Of a DNA stretch of 64,000 nucleotides, positions 6,938 to 15,120 are shown piece after piece. Position 1 is the first letter of the stretch. Each line of letters begins with the position of its first letter. The notes beneath the pieces were generated by a model. That model was given only the letters and a program-made list of their open reading frames with translations, searched no databases and was not told where the DNA came from. Where the stretch lies: the NCBI GenBank assembly GCA_002482845.1, contig DLGT01000154.1, forward strand, positions 1 to 64,000. The letters are read 5' to 3'. The stretch is from Saprospiraceae bacterium UBA7687. GTDB taxonomy: Bacteria > Bacteroidota > Bacteroidia > Chitinophagales > Saprospiraceae. The translations under genes and the position numbers were made by a program.

Positions 6938-7921
6938 CTATCTCACTGGTTCATACATTTTTTCAATTTCTATTAAATGATCCACTTTCTTTTCACTTCT
7001 ATAAATAAGTCTAGATTTATCCAATCTCTCAAAACATCCTAAGTATTTTTCCTTTGTATTAAAAACATATCTTCTAATATCTTCCTCCTCCGAAAAATAA
7101 CTAATTCGTGCTGAATTAGCTTTACCTACATATTCTGCATAAAAATTAAATGATAACTTATCTCTAGGTTTGAACTCATCATATGTAACATAACCCTTTT
7201 TTGTAGTCAAAGTATCCCCTGAAGTATTTAAAAAATCAATTCTGTATTTTAGATTAGGGTAAGAATATATGGATGCGTTGAATACAATCCCACCACCCTT
7301 TGCAGAATTCGAATTATCAGAAATTTCCCATTTAAAATCACTTGTTCTAATCATCCTGTTATAATCTGTTAAAGAACTTATCATACTGGTAAAACAACCT
7401 GCCAATGAACCAACTATCTCTGAATTTGATATATCTGTGGAGTCTTCCATATTTATAAGGCCTGAACTTTCGATTATATTGTAATATTCAGATTCTTTAA
7501 ATGCAAATAAGCCTTGACTGTCAAATATAATAAAATTTCCCGATATGTCTTTTCTTAAAAAGTAGCTAACTTTTCCATCGACTTCTTTTCCCGATTTTTT
7601 AATAAATGAAGTAGTAGTTTCTATCCTGATTAGATTATCTGATAGCTTTTCAGAAGATACTACTTTTGAGTTTTTTGTCATTAAATAACTATCTAACAAA
7701 TATAATTCTGGATAAAAATTTAACAAATCTCCTCCCTTATTATTTTCCAATTCATCAAGAAAATTCTCCACAACTGATTCTGAACTCCCAATATCCAAAT
7801 TGCAAGAATTTAGAGTAAACAACAAGAAGTATAAAAAAAAGTTAAACCTACCTAGACTAGATTGTTGTCTAGGGTTTGGTAGGCACGTTTCATCATTAAA
7901 GCTTTTTAGTTTGGTTTGCAT
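6938..7921 (-). CDS. Lipoprotein of unknown function
   Basis: I do not recognise the family. The 327-residue product has a hydrophobic stretch (FFLYFLLFTL) followed by NSC, a lipobox around residue 40, so the mature part should be membrane-anchored. The 25 residues before the hydrophobic stretch make an unusually long n-region; no other ATG lies between, so the true start may be a non-ATG codon nearer the lipobox. The mature part begins with a helical stretch (SSESVVENFLDELENN) like those in small lipoproteins that follow a stress or growth arrest response, then is beta-rich. It shares a strand with the cyclase-like gene 129 bases downstream and may be co-transcribed with it. Confidence 0.55.
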   Translation of the reverse strand: MQTKLKSFNDETCLPNPRQQSSLGRFNFFLYFLLFTLNSCNLDIGSSESVVENFLDELENNKGGDLLNFYPELYLLDSYLMTKNSKVVSSEKLSDNLIRIETTTSFIKKSGKEVDGKVSYFLRKDISGNFIIFDSQGLFAFKESEYYNIIESSGLINMEDSTDISNSEIVGSLAGCFTSMISSLTDYNRMIRTSDFKWEISDNSNSAKGGGIVFNASIYSYPNLKYRIDFLNTSGDTLTTKKGYVTYDEFKPRDKLSFNFYAEYVGKANSARISYFSEEEDIRRYVFNTKEKYLGCFERLDKSRLIYRSEKKVDHLIEIEKMYEPVR

Positions 7922-8072
7922 TTTTATTTTTCTTTGTAAACAAATAGGAAAATAAATAAGTTTTATAGTAGATTTTATTGATAGATGCGGAATTGGTGTA
8001 TGGTTTTATATAATTAGCCTTTTCATCTTCGAATCTTATAATTTGGATATCAAAAATATAATAATTCTACAC

Positions 8073-8114
8073 CTACGCAAAAATATTGCGCACACCATTC
8101 TTACCTTTGCATCG
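8073..8114 (+). promoter_or_regulatory. RNA-repair promoter/operator, copy 2
   Basis: ACGCA (8075-8079) / TGCGC (8087-8091), 10 bases, then TACCTTTG (8102-8109) and CATCG. Spacing is identical to the copies before the Ro60 and RNA ligase genes. It overlaps an in-frame upstream extension of the next gene (open from TTG 8086), which shows that the extension is not translated. Confidence 0.88.
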
Positions 8115-8133
8115 TTATTATAATAATGAAAAC

Positions 8134-8895
8134 ATGAAAGCCAAAATACTAGATATATTGTCTGACCTAGAGTCTCAAAAAAACGTCAAGATTCTTTATG
8201 TTGCCGAATCTGGTAGTCGTGCATGGGGATTTCCATCTCCTGATAGTGATTTTGATTGTCGATTTATCTTCGTCAAACCTATGGATGACTATCTCTCTAT
8301 AGTAGAAAGCGATGGCCAAATCGGTTTTCCAGTGGATGATGTGCTCGATATATCTGGATGGGACTTGCAGAAAACTTTGCGGCTCGTGCGTAAGTGCAAT
8401 GCGTCTCCTTTTGAATGGTTGCAATCGCCCATAGTTTATAGAGAAGAAGCTGGTTTTAGAGATCAATTATGGACATTGTGCCAAGAATTTTTCAATCCTA
8501 AAGCTTTGATATTCCATTATTTGGGTATTGCTAAAGGTGCATTGTCCAAAACAAATCAAGAAGGAAACCTTAGTGTAAAGAAGTTTTTTTACGTCATCAG
8601 ACCTGTACTTGCAGCCTTGTGGACACAAAAATATCAAGCTATACCACCGATGAATATCGAACCATTGTCTCAATTGCTGCCAAAGGAATTGGACGTTTTG
8701 CTCAAAGATTTGATCACCATGAAGTCAAATGCAGCGGAAGGCATAGAATTTAAAACTCCGGAAGTATTTTTGAACTATATACAAGAAACGATGCAATATC
8801 TCGAAGTGGAAGCGAGAAACATGGATGATCGCAGTTTTGGTCATCAAACATTGGATAAATTTTTAAGAAACACTATTGAGAAATATGACCATTGA
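8134..8895 (+). CDS. RlaP-type nucleotidyltransferase (DNA polymerase beta superfamily), paralogue 1
   Basis: This 253-residue protein belongs to the predicted nucleotidyltransferase family named RlaP (RNA repair pathway DNA polymerase beta family, COG3541). The signature is GSRAWG at residues 27-32, followed by DSDFD (37-41), which supplies the metal-binding acidic residues. Published comparative genomics links the family to RNA ligases and repair, probably to add or replace nucleotides at damaged ends; the exact reaction is unproven. The start is ATG 8134, 25 bases after the -7 element; an upstream TTG start would lie inside the promoter. Its stop overlaps the next gene by 11 bases, so the two are translationally coupled. 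Confidence 0.85.
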   Translation: MKAKILDILSDLESQKNVKILYVAESGSRAWGFPSPDSDFDCRFIFVKPMDDYLSIVESDGQIGFPVDDVLDISGWDLQKTLRLVRKCNASPFEWLQSPIVYREEAGFRDQLWTLCQEFFNPKALIFHYLGIAKGALSKTNQEGNLSVKKFFYVIRPVLAALWTQKYQAIPPMNIEPLSQLLPKELDVLLKDLITMKSNAAEGIEFKTPEVFLNYIQETMQYLEVEARNMDDRSFGHQTLDKFLRNTIEKYDH

Positions 8896-9943
8896 CGAAT
8901 TAAGAAATAGCGGATGCATTCTTTTGGAGTGTATTAGTGGCAGCAAAGCATATAATTTGGATACGGCTTCTTCGGACACGGATATCAAAGGCGTTTTTTA
9001 TATGCCCAAAGACATGTATTTTGGCTTGGAATATGTACCACAAATATCCAATGAAAGTAATAATATCGTGTTTTATGAATTGGGTAGGTATGTGGAGTTG
9101 TTGCTCAAAAATAATCCTAATATCCTAGAGTTGCTTGCTACTCCGAGCAACTGTATATTGTTCAAAAATCCTATACTTTATGTACTGACACCAGAGATCT
9201 TTTTATCAAAGTTGTGTAAGGAGACCTTTGCCAATTACGCAATAAGCCAGATAAAAAAAGCAAGAGGGCTCAAGAAAAAAATCAATAATCCGATGGACGA
9301 AAAGCGGAAGACCATTTTGGATTTTTGTTTTGTAATTCAGGATAATGGTTCTGTGCCGGTGACAAAGTGGTTGGACGCAAATGGATTGAATCAGGAAATG
9401 TGTGGATTATCAAAAATACCAAATACCAAAGGGATGTATGCCTTGTATTACGACCTAAATGGTCGTTTTTCTTATAAAGGCATAATATCTGACGAACTGT
9501 CAAATGATGTAAGTCTTAGTTCTATACCTAAAGGTGAAAATCCACGTTCATATCTTTTTTGTAATCTGGAATCCTATTCTGTGTTTTGTAAAGAGTATAG
9601 AGAATATTGGGATTGGATCGATAAGAGAAATGACGCGAGATATCAAAATAATCTTGCGCATGGTAAAAACTATGATTCCAAAAACATGATGCATACCATT
9701 CGACTTTTGCAAATGGCCAATGAAATCATTGCAGATCAAAAAATCAATGTATGGCGAAGCAATAGAGACGAATTGCTATCTATAAAAAGTGGCGAGATGG
9801 AGTTTCAACACTTAATGGGCCTCGGAGATAGTTTGATGAACGAGATTGATCAAAATTTTAGTAACTGCCTACTTCCTGAAGCACCAGACCACAAACTGGT
9901 GGAGCGATTATTGGTGGAAATTAGGAGTGTGTTGTATAACTAA
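8885..9943 (+). CDS. RlaP-type nucleotidyltransferase, paralogue 2
   Basis: This is a second, longer member (352 residues) of the same family, with GSKAYN at 19-24 and SDTDIKG at 30-36 as the nucleotidyltransferase signature. The extra C-terminal half is mostly helical and includes NNLAHGKNYDSKNMMHTIRLL, a stretch that resembles substrate-binding helices of related proteins. The start at ATG 8885 lies inside the end of paralogue 1, so both come from one transcript driven by the shared promoter. The two copies differ clearly in length and sequence, which suggests division of labour (for example different RNA ends) and not a recent duplication. Confidence 0.85.
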   Translation: MTIDELRNSGCILLECISGSKAYNLDTASSDTDIKGVFYMPKDMYFGLEYVPQISNESNNIVFYELGRYVELLLKNNPNILELLATPSNCILFKNPILYVLTPEIFLSKLCKETFANYAISQIKKARGLKKKINNPMDEKRKTILDFCFVIQDNGSVPVTKWLDANGLNQEMCGLSKIPNTKGMYALYYDLNGRFSYKGIISDELSNDVSLSSIPKGENPRSYLFCNLESYSVFCKEYREYWDWIDKRNDARYQNNLAHGKNYDSKNMMHTIRLLQMANEIIADQKINVWRSNRDELLSIKSGEMEFQHLMGLGDSLMNEIDQNFSNCLLPEAPDHKLVERLLVEIRSVLYN

Positions 9944-9969
9944 ATACTATGTCAGTGATTTCTCTAAAA

Positions 9970-10470
9970 CTATTTGATTAATGACTTCAATAGGGATTCT
10001 AATTTTTTATACTTCGATTTATCGTTGAGTTCTGGCAATGTAATTACTGTGTAACTTTGGATTTCTTCATCAGAAAGCGGATCATTTTTTAAAGATTGTG
10101 TGATTTCTTCTTTTGTACCATATTTAAAAATGAATTTAGGTTTGTTTCCTTTTGATGTGAAATTTACCATATATGATGTATAATCGCCCAAAGTCATTTC
10201 GTTATATTCAACACTAGCTAAGTCACTTAGTTTGATAAAATAATGATATTCATCAATTAATTCCATCTCTGGAAATCCTTTAGATTGATAAATATATAAG
10301 GTGTCCTTTTTTATTTCAAAATCCGTTGATTCGATATATTTTCCATCTTCTGTTGATTTTGATGTCTTAAGTTCTTGTGATAATGCTTTAAGTTCTGATG
10401 CGATATTCGAAATCTGAGCATCACAAAAAGCTGTACTTAATGCTAAAAGAATAATAAAAATAAGTTTCAT
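9970..10470 (-). CDS. Small secreted protein of unknown function
   Basis: The 166-residue product starts with a clear signal peptide (MKLIFIILLALSTAFCDA). The mature part is charged and soluble, with no motif I recognise; the length and composition suggest a small periplasmic beta-type fold. The gene is convergent with the RlaP pair, whose last stop is 27 bases away, and is therefore not part of that operon. Confidence 0.6.
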   Translation of the reverse strand: MKLIFIILLALSTAFCDAQISNIASELKALSQELKTSKSTEDGKYIESTDFEIKKDTLYIYQSKGFPEMELIDEYHYFIKLSDLASVEYNEMTLGDYTSYMVNFTSKGNKPKFIFKYGTKEEITQSLKNDPLSDEEIQSYTVITLPELNDKSKYKKLESLLKSLIK

Positions 10471-10638
10471 ATATTATGCTTTAGTTTGCAGTTGCAAATA
10501 AACAAAAATTAATTGATTTGACTAAAATTATATAATTAATTCTTTCTAACCTAAACTCATTCCAATAATGGATATCGTTAGCTTGGTGACTGAACATGGA
10601 AATTAGTTTTTAAATATAAATGTTAATGTTCAGCTATA

Positions 10639-10685
10639 ACCCCAAAGGGGTGTAATATTAATAACCACGGATGTACATCCGTGGT
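10639..10685. repeat. REP-like double hairpin
   Basis: ACCCC-AAA-GGGGT (10639-10651) is followed by a perfect 22-bp palindrome (10664-10685, arms ACCACGGATGT and ACATCCGTGGT). The pairing of a small G/C hairpin with a longer palindrome is the form of intergenic REP-like repeats in Bacteroidota. The 10471-10838 gap holds no gene. Confidence 0.6.
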
Positions 10686-10841
10686 AAAAATGGAAAACTA
10701 TCTTAATTTTGGCGCTATTTTTGCCTAAAAGTTGCAAAAATCGTGCTCGTCTGCCTTTGGCATGGACAAAATTTTAATGAAATATTAAACACCTGAATCG
10801 AGATAAAATATCATAATATAAATTTAAACTTACTCTAAATT

Positions 10842-10876
10842 AAGAACGGTGCAATAAACTATACTGCACCATTCTT
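10842..10876 (-). terminator. Stem-loop downstream of the 250-residue gene
   Basis: On the plus strand AAGAACGGTGCA (10842-10853) pairs with TGCACCATTCTT (10865-10876) apart from one mismatch. It lies just after the minus-strand gene's stop at 10890. The T-run on the minus strand is weak, so termination strength is uncertain. Confidence 0.6.
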
Positions 10877-10889
10877 TTACATTATTCAT

Positions 10890-11642
10890 TTATACGACTG
10901 CCACAATATCGGCTACATTGTAACTCCCATCTTGAAGCATGTAGTCAACATTATTTACCGTTTGATAGAAAACAATGGATAGCACAAAAACACTAACGCC
11001 ATCACCTTGTGGAGCTTGGTCATGCGTCAATAATAGGTCTACGGGTTTACTTTTTACGGATAGCCTTACGGCATTACTTTTTGAAAGTTTGGATTGTCCA
11101 GTTTCAAAATCAATTTTAGCCCAATAGGATTTCAGTTCCACAGTATTGGCACCCATTCCACCTAGTAAATGTAAGTAAGGCATTAAAGATGGTATGCTTA
11201 TAGAACCTGTATCAGTATCAAGTTCAAAATCTTTTTGTAACACAGAAAATAATCTTTTTTTAGCATTAAAATTAAACCCTAAAAGGATGTTTTTACCTGC
11301 TTCGCTTTCTAAGCCTACATGGACACTTCGATATCCTCTTGTTGATGTGGTATCCAGATCTTTAATTTTTGTCAAGTAATGGGTAAGTCTTGGTGTGAGA
11401 TACTGTACCCTTACACTTTGTCTCACTTCTCTAAATGGTTCTCTGATGGCTTTAGATGCTGCTGCCATCATGCCAAATTCCTTATTGTTTTCTCTGATGC
11501 GATTTAATTTTGGATCAGTTTTTATCCGCTCTTTGGATAATCCTCCTTTTCTTTTCAAATAGGGGTCAGAATTAGCTGGATGCACACTTGTAAACCCATC
11601 TAAAGTACCTGAATACTTAAACAAACTAATTAATTTTGCCAT
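10890..11642 (-). CDS. Conserved Bacteroidota protein of unknown function
   Basis: This 250-residue protein has the N-terminal pattern of a hypothetical family I have seen in many Bacteroidota: a short beta start (KYSGTLDGFTSV), then KRKGGLSKERIKTDP and RIRENNKEFG, then a helical AAASKAIRE region, and a beta-rich C-terminal half. It has no signal peptide or membrane segment. Function is unknown. On its upstream (plus-strand right) side lies an 800-bp gap filled with 10- and 11-bp tandem arrays, and the promoter of the RNA ligase operon diverges from that gap. Confidence 0.6.
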   Translation of the reverse strand: MAKLISLFKYSGTLDGFTSVHPANSDPYLKRKGGLSKERIKTDPKLNRIRENNKEFGMMAAASKAIREPFREVRQSVRVQYLTPRLTHYLTKIKDLDTTSTRGYRSVHVGLESEAGKNILLGFNFNAKKRLFSVLQKDFELDTDTGSISIPSLMPYLHLLGGMGANTVELKSYWAKIDFETGQSKLSKSNAVRLSVKSKPVDLLLTHDQAPQGDGVSVFVLSIVFYQTVNNVDYMLQDGSYNVADIVAVV

Positions 11643-11720
11643 AATTTAAGATTTTTAAATTTGAAATAATATCCAAATGTAAGGGTGTAACTTTCTTTTG
11701 TCAATATGGAGTGTCCCAAA

Positions 11721-11830
11721 TGTACCCATTTGTCCTATTTTGTCCTGTTTTGTCCCCTTTTGTCCCCATTTGTCCTGTTTTGTCCCAATCTGTCCTGTTT
11801 TGTCCTATTTTGTCCTATTTTGTCCAAATA
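11721..11830. repeat. 10-bp tandem array (11 units)
   Basis: Eleven consecutive 10-mers of the form TGTCCnnTTT stand exactly in phase, from TGTACCCATT (11721) to TGTCCAAATA (11821). Units vary at the middle positions but keep TGTCC. T-tracts recur once per helical turn, so the DNA may be intrinsically bent (inference). No open frame of significance crosses it. Confidence 0.85.
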
Positions 11831-11876
11831 TACTGAGTTGACCCAATCTGCTTCCTCCGTGTAAACTAAGTACACG

Positions 11877-12070
11877 CTCCGTACTTCCTCCGTATCAACT
11901 CCCTACATACTCCCTAGGTAATCCGTAGCTAATACGACCATACTCCCACCATACTCCCACTGAGTTCCCACTGAATTCCGACCGAGTTCCCACTGAGCTC
12001 CCACTGAGTTCCCACTGAGTTCCCACTGAGTTCCCACGAGTTCCCACTGAGTTCCCACTAGATCCCACTG
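11877..12070. repeat. 11-bp tandem array (about 18 units)
   Basis: An array with an 11-base period begins with units such as CTCCGTACTTC and CTCCGTATCAA and grades into TTCCCACTGAG, which is repeated nearly perfectly. One unit is 10 bases (TTCCCACGAG). The gradient from diverged to uniform units suggests that the array is still expanding at its right end. A minus-strand frame through it (repeating TQWELVG) is a by-product of the repeat. Confidence 0.85.
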
Positions 12071-12377
12071 TTGCATTAAAGTATCATGTATAATGCATAA
12101 AAGTATCATACATTTTGTCCCCACTTTTATTTTTTTGATGCTAGATACTGAAATATGAATCCACTGCGAAAAGTAATCAGTTAGAATAACAGGAAAATGC
12201 ATATATCTAAATAATAGATAATCAAATGTTTACATTCATGATCAGAGTAAGAAAACGTTTGATTATCATTTAATTTGTGTTTTCAGAGTGGAATCAAAGG
12301 TAAAGTGAGCTTTATTCTAAAAGAGCCTAAATGGGCATTTTTTAACTAACATGCTTAAAAAATAAAAATAATTTCCC

Positions 12378-12419
12378 CTACGCAAAAAGATTGCGCACAC
12401 CACTTTTACCTTTGCATCG
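12378..12419 (+). promoter_or_regulatory. RNA-repair promoter/operator, copy 3
   Basis: ACGCA (12380-12384) / TGCGC (12392-12396), 10 bases, TACCTTTG (12407-12414), CATCG. Together with copy 2 it is nearly base-for-base identical, including ACACCA between the elements. It lies 29 bases before the RNA ligase start. Confidence 0.88.
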
Positions 12420-12442
12420 TTATTAAATAATGAACGATTAAT

Positions 12443-13480
12443 ATGACAAACCTTGCATTCACCATAGATGCGTTAGAAGAAATGATCTCATTAGGTTATG
12501 TCCGCATGACAAAACACCCTGAGCGACCGCTATATATCTACAACTATACAGCCAAAGCGCAGTATGAATATATGTGGAATGAAGTGACTATGCTTTGCCG
12601 AGGATTGATATTGGATGAACAGTATGAGATCGTGGCAAGACCATTTACTAAGTTTTTTAATTATGGCGAGGTGAATGATCAACAGATTCCATCACTGCCA
12701 TTTGAAGTGTACGACAAAATGGATGGCTCTTTGGGTATTTTATATTGGTGGAATGATCGCCCGTACATCGCTAGCCGTGGATCATTTATGAGCGAACAAT
12801 CCATCAAAGCCACAGAACTTTTGTATGATAAATATGCCAAAAGTATCGATCAGTTAGACAAGACCAAAACCTATTTGTTTGAGATTATTTATCCAGAAAA
12901 TCGAATCGTCATAGATTATGGTCATAAAGAAGAGTTAGTATTATTGGCTATCGTAGAAATTGCATCGGGAATAGAAACTCCTTTGATAGACATAGGTTTT
13001 CCTGTAGTTAAAAGATATGATGGATTGAATGATCTGCAGGCTATCCGTCGGTTGCAAATAGAAGATAAAGAAGGATTTATCATACGATTTGATAATGGGT
13101 ACAGAATTAAAATCAAGTTTGCAGAGTATGTTCGTCTCCATAGGATCATCACACAAGTTTCTTCCAAAACTATTTGGGAGCATCTACGCGATAACCAATC
13201 TCTGGATGAATTGTTGGATAAAGTACCCGATGAGTTTTATAATTGGGTACGTGCGACGATTGATGAATTTTGGGTAGCATTTCGAAAAATAGAAGCCGAA
13301 GCAAAAGCCGAATACAAAGAACTAGAAGACCGTAAGTCAACCGCTATTTATTTTCAGACGTGTCAACATCCTGCTCTATTATTTAAGATGTACGAAAAAA
13401 GAGCATACGACGCTATCATCTGGAAATTGTTGAAGCCGAATTATGAAAGGCCATTTAGGAATATTGAAATAGAAGAATAA
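12443..13480 (+). CDS. rnl1: T4 Rnl1-like RNA ligase
   Basis: This is an ATP-dependent RNA ligase (345 residues; T4 RNA ligase 1 has 374) that joins a 5'-phosphate to a 3'-hydroxyl RNA end through ligase-adenylate and RNA-adenylate intermediates. Motif I is KMDGS with the nucleophile Lys at residue 92. Upstream stand LCRGLILDE and FTKFFNYGE, typical of the Rnl1 clade. Motif III is FEIIYPENRIV, motif IV EGFIIRF, and motif V KIKF. The active site therefore looks complete. The next gene, a polynucleotide kinase-phosphatase, starts 1 base after the stop, giving the same enzyme pair that phage T4 uses to repair cleaved tRNA. The shared promoter 29 bases upstream links it to the Ro60 and RlaP units. 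Confidence 0.93.
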   Translation: MTNLAFTIDALEEMISLGYVRMTKHPERPLYIYNYTAKAQYEYMWNEVTMLCRGLILDEQYEIVARPFTKFFNYGEVNDQQIPSLPFEVYDKMDGSLGILYWWNDRPYIASRGSFMSEQSIKATELLYDKYAKSIDQLDKTKTYLFEIIYPENRIVIDYGHKEELVLLAIVEIASGIETPLIDIGFPVVKRYDGLNDLQAIRRLQIEDKEGFIIRFDNGYRIKIKFAEYVRLHRIITQVSSKTIWEHLRDNQSLDELLDKVPDEFYNWVRATIDEFWVAFRKIEAEAKAEYKELEDRKSTAIYFQTCQHPALLFKMYEKRAYDAIIWKLLKPNYERPFRNIEIEE

Positions 13481-13481
13481 A

Positions 13482-14390
13482 ATGAGTAAAAAAGTAATAA
13501 TACTTCGTGGATTGCCAGCAAGTGGAAAGTCCACTTATGCACGAAAGCTTTTGGATGAAAATCCTGGAACATATAAACGTCTCAATAAGGACGAATTAAG
13601 AGTGATGTTAGACAACAATCATCATACAACGCACAACGAAAAGTTTATTGAGAAGGTAAGAGACTTGATGTTGATAGAAGCACTTTTGGATGGTAAACAT
13701 GTGATCGTAGATGATACCAACCTAAGTGATCGACCTGTAGAAAGGATCAAAAATGTGGTAAGGAAATTTAATACTGACCACAACCAACAAGTTCAGGTTG
13801 AGATAAAAGAGATGAATGTTTCACTCGAAGAATGTTTAGAAAGAGACAAGTCGAGAGATAAGAAAGTTGGAGATGAAGTCATTCTTAAAATGCATCGGCA
13901 GCATATTTTAAAAGATAACAGTGTTGAACCAAAACACGACAAAAAACATCCAACATATCGTACCCAAGATCCATCCTTGCCCAAAGCCATCATATGTGAC
14001 CTTGATGGAACTTTATGTCTGATGAATGGCCGAAGCCCTTTTGATGCGTCAAGGTGTGATGAAGATCTACCCAATATCCCTGTAGTCAATATGGTCAGAC
14101 ACTACCATCAGTTGGGATACAAGATTATTTTGGCATCGGGCAGGGAAGATACTTTTAAGCCACAGACGATGACTTGGCTGGAGCGATACGGTATATCTTA
14201 CGATAGGTTGATCATGAGAGTAACAGGAGATTACAGAAAAGATGCAATCATCAAAAAGGAAATATTTTCGAATCACATAGAAGGAAAATATTTTGTGGAA
14301 TTGGTGTTGGATGATAGGAATCAAGTGGTGGATCTCTGGCGTAATGATTTGCAGTTGCCTTGTTTTCAGGTTTTTTATGGAGATTTTTGA
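13482..14390 (+). CDS. pnkp: T4-like polynucleotide 5'-kinase / 3'-phosphatase
   Basis: The 302-residue product has the two-domain layout and almost the exact length of T4 Pnkp (301). The kinase domain carries the P-loop GLPASGKS at 10-17, and VIVDDTNLS further on. The HAD phosphatase domain starts at about 168 with CDLDGTL; the two Asp are at 173 and 175. It continues with LASGRED, then KxxI and LDDRNQV as the later acidic motif. Together these convert 2',3'-cyclic phosphate or 3'-phosphate and 5'-hydroxyl ends into the 3'-OH and 5'-phosphate that RNA ligase needs. It sits 1 base behind the ligase gene and ends in front of an intrinsic terminator, so ligase and kinase form a closed two-gene operon. 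Confidence 0.93.
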   Translation: MSKKVIILRGLPASGKSTYARKLLDENPGTYKRLNKDELRVMLDNNHHTTHNEKFIEKVRDLMLIEALLDGKHVIVDDTNLSDRPVERIKNVVRKFNTDHNQQVQVEIKEMNVSLEECLERDKSRDKKVGDEVILKMHRQHILKDNSVEPKHDKKHPTYRTQDPSLPKAIICDLDGTLCLMNGRSPFDASRCDEDLPNIPVVNMVRHYHQLGYKIILASGREDTFKPQTMTWLERYGISYDRLIMRVTGDYRKDAIIKKEIFSNHIEGKYFVELVLDDRNQVVDLWRNDLQLPCFQVFYGDF

Positions 14391-14445
14391 TGTCAATTAT
14401 TCGTAGGTTTAGATATACAATTGTAAGCTAAATACAATCCAAAAT

Positions 14446-14491
14446 AGAAGAATCTTAAGGGCATTATACTTTTGAGATTCTTCTTTTTTTT
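14446..14491 (+). terminator. Intrinsic terminator of the ligase-kinase operon
   Basis: A perfect 10-bp stem AGAAGAATCT (14446-14455) / AGATTCTTCT (14475-14484) is followed by a T-run to 14491. Confidence 0.9.
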
Positions 14492-14595
14492 ACTTTTAAT
14501 GTAATGAAAAATCGTGTTAATGTTTTCTTTATGAACTTTTTGGATAGAATTTTCATTTACCTTGTGCATGTGTATTCAAAACGTACAAATACCTT

Positions 14596-15120
14596 ATGGA
14601 TTTCGAAAATAACCAACTTCCTTCTCAGCATTTGCCTAGTATTGATGATATTCAGTTCGAATCCTTAGAGCTTAATTATCAGAAAGTTAGTATTTATTTC
14701 ACGGCTTTCTTTTTTATAGCCGCAATCATCATTTATCTTGGGATCGGGATATTTGTAGAAGAACTTTTTGCTTCCCCCTTGATTTGGATTGTGGTAGGAG
14801 GTTGGATTTTAGTAGCTAGTTTTTTTATTTTTTTATCTTACAAATCCTATTTCTACGAAGGTTTTGCGCTTCGACAAAAAGATGTAGTCTATAAATCTGG
14901 GATGTGGTTTAGATCTACCATCATTGTTCCCTTCAATCGTGTGCAACATTGTGAGATTAATCAGGGACCGATAGATAGGTATTTTGGACTTTCAGAGTTG
15001 TCGCTTTTTACAGCAGGTGGTAGTTCTAGCGACTTGAATATTCCAGGACTATCCCAAGAAACTGCCGCTAAACTCAAACAATTTATCACTAATAAGGTGG
15101 CGCACGATGAAGAAGAGTGA
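14596..15120 (+). CDS. bPH2-domain membrane protein (YdbS-like)
   Basis: This 174-residue protein has two membrane helices (about residues 34-53 and 61-82, then YKSYFYEGFALR) followed by one bacterial PH-like (bPH2, DUF304) domain. The domain shows DVVYKSGMWFRSTIIVPFNRVQHCEINQGPIDRYFGL-type features (RVQH and GLSxLSLFTAGG). This is the architecture of Bacillus YdbS, reported to protect against certain bacteriocins. Its stop overlaps the start of the next gene by 14 bases, and the next gene is the YdbT-like partner, so the two probably form a membrane complex. Confidence 0.8.
   Translation: MDFENNQLPSQHLPSIDDIQFESLELNYQKVSIYFTAFFFIAAIIIYLGIGIFVEELFASPLIWIVVGGWILVASFFIFLSYKSYFYEGFALRQKDVVYKSGMWFRSTIIVPFNRVQHCEINQGPIDRYFGLSELSLFTAGGSSSDLNIPGLSQETAAKLKQFITNKVAHDEEE

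Noticed and set aside
11721..12070. CRISPR array
   Set aside because: Units are only 10-11 bases with no spacers and no cas genes nearby.
11903..12202. 99-residue minus-strand ORF with repeating TQWELVG
   Set aside because: A by-product of the 11-bp array read in three frames; no start signal or non-repeat coding part of substance.
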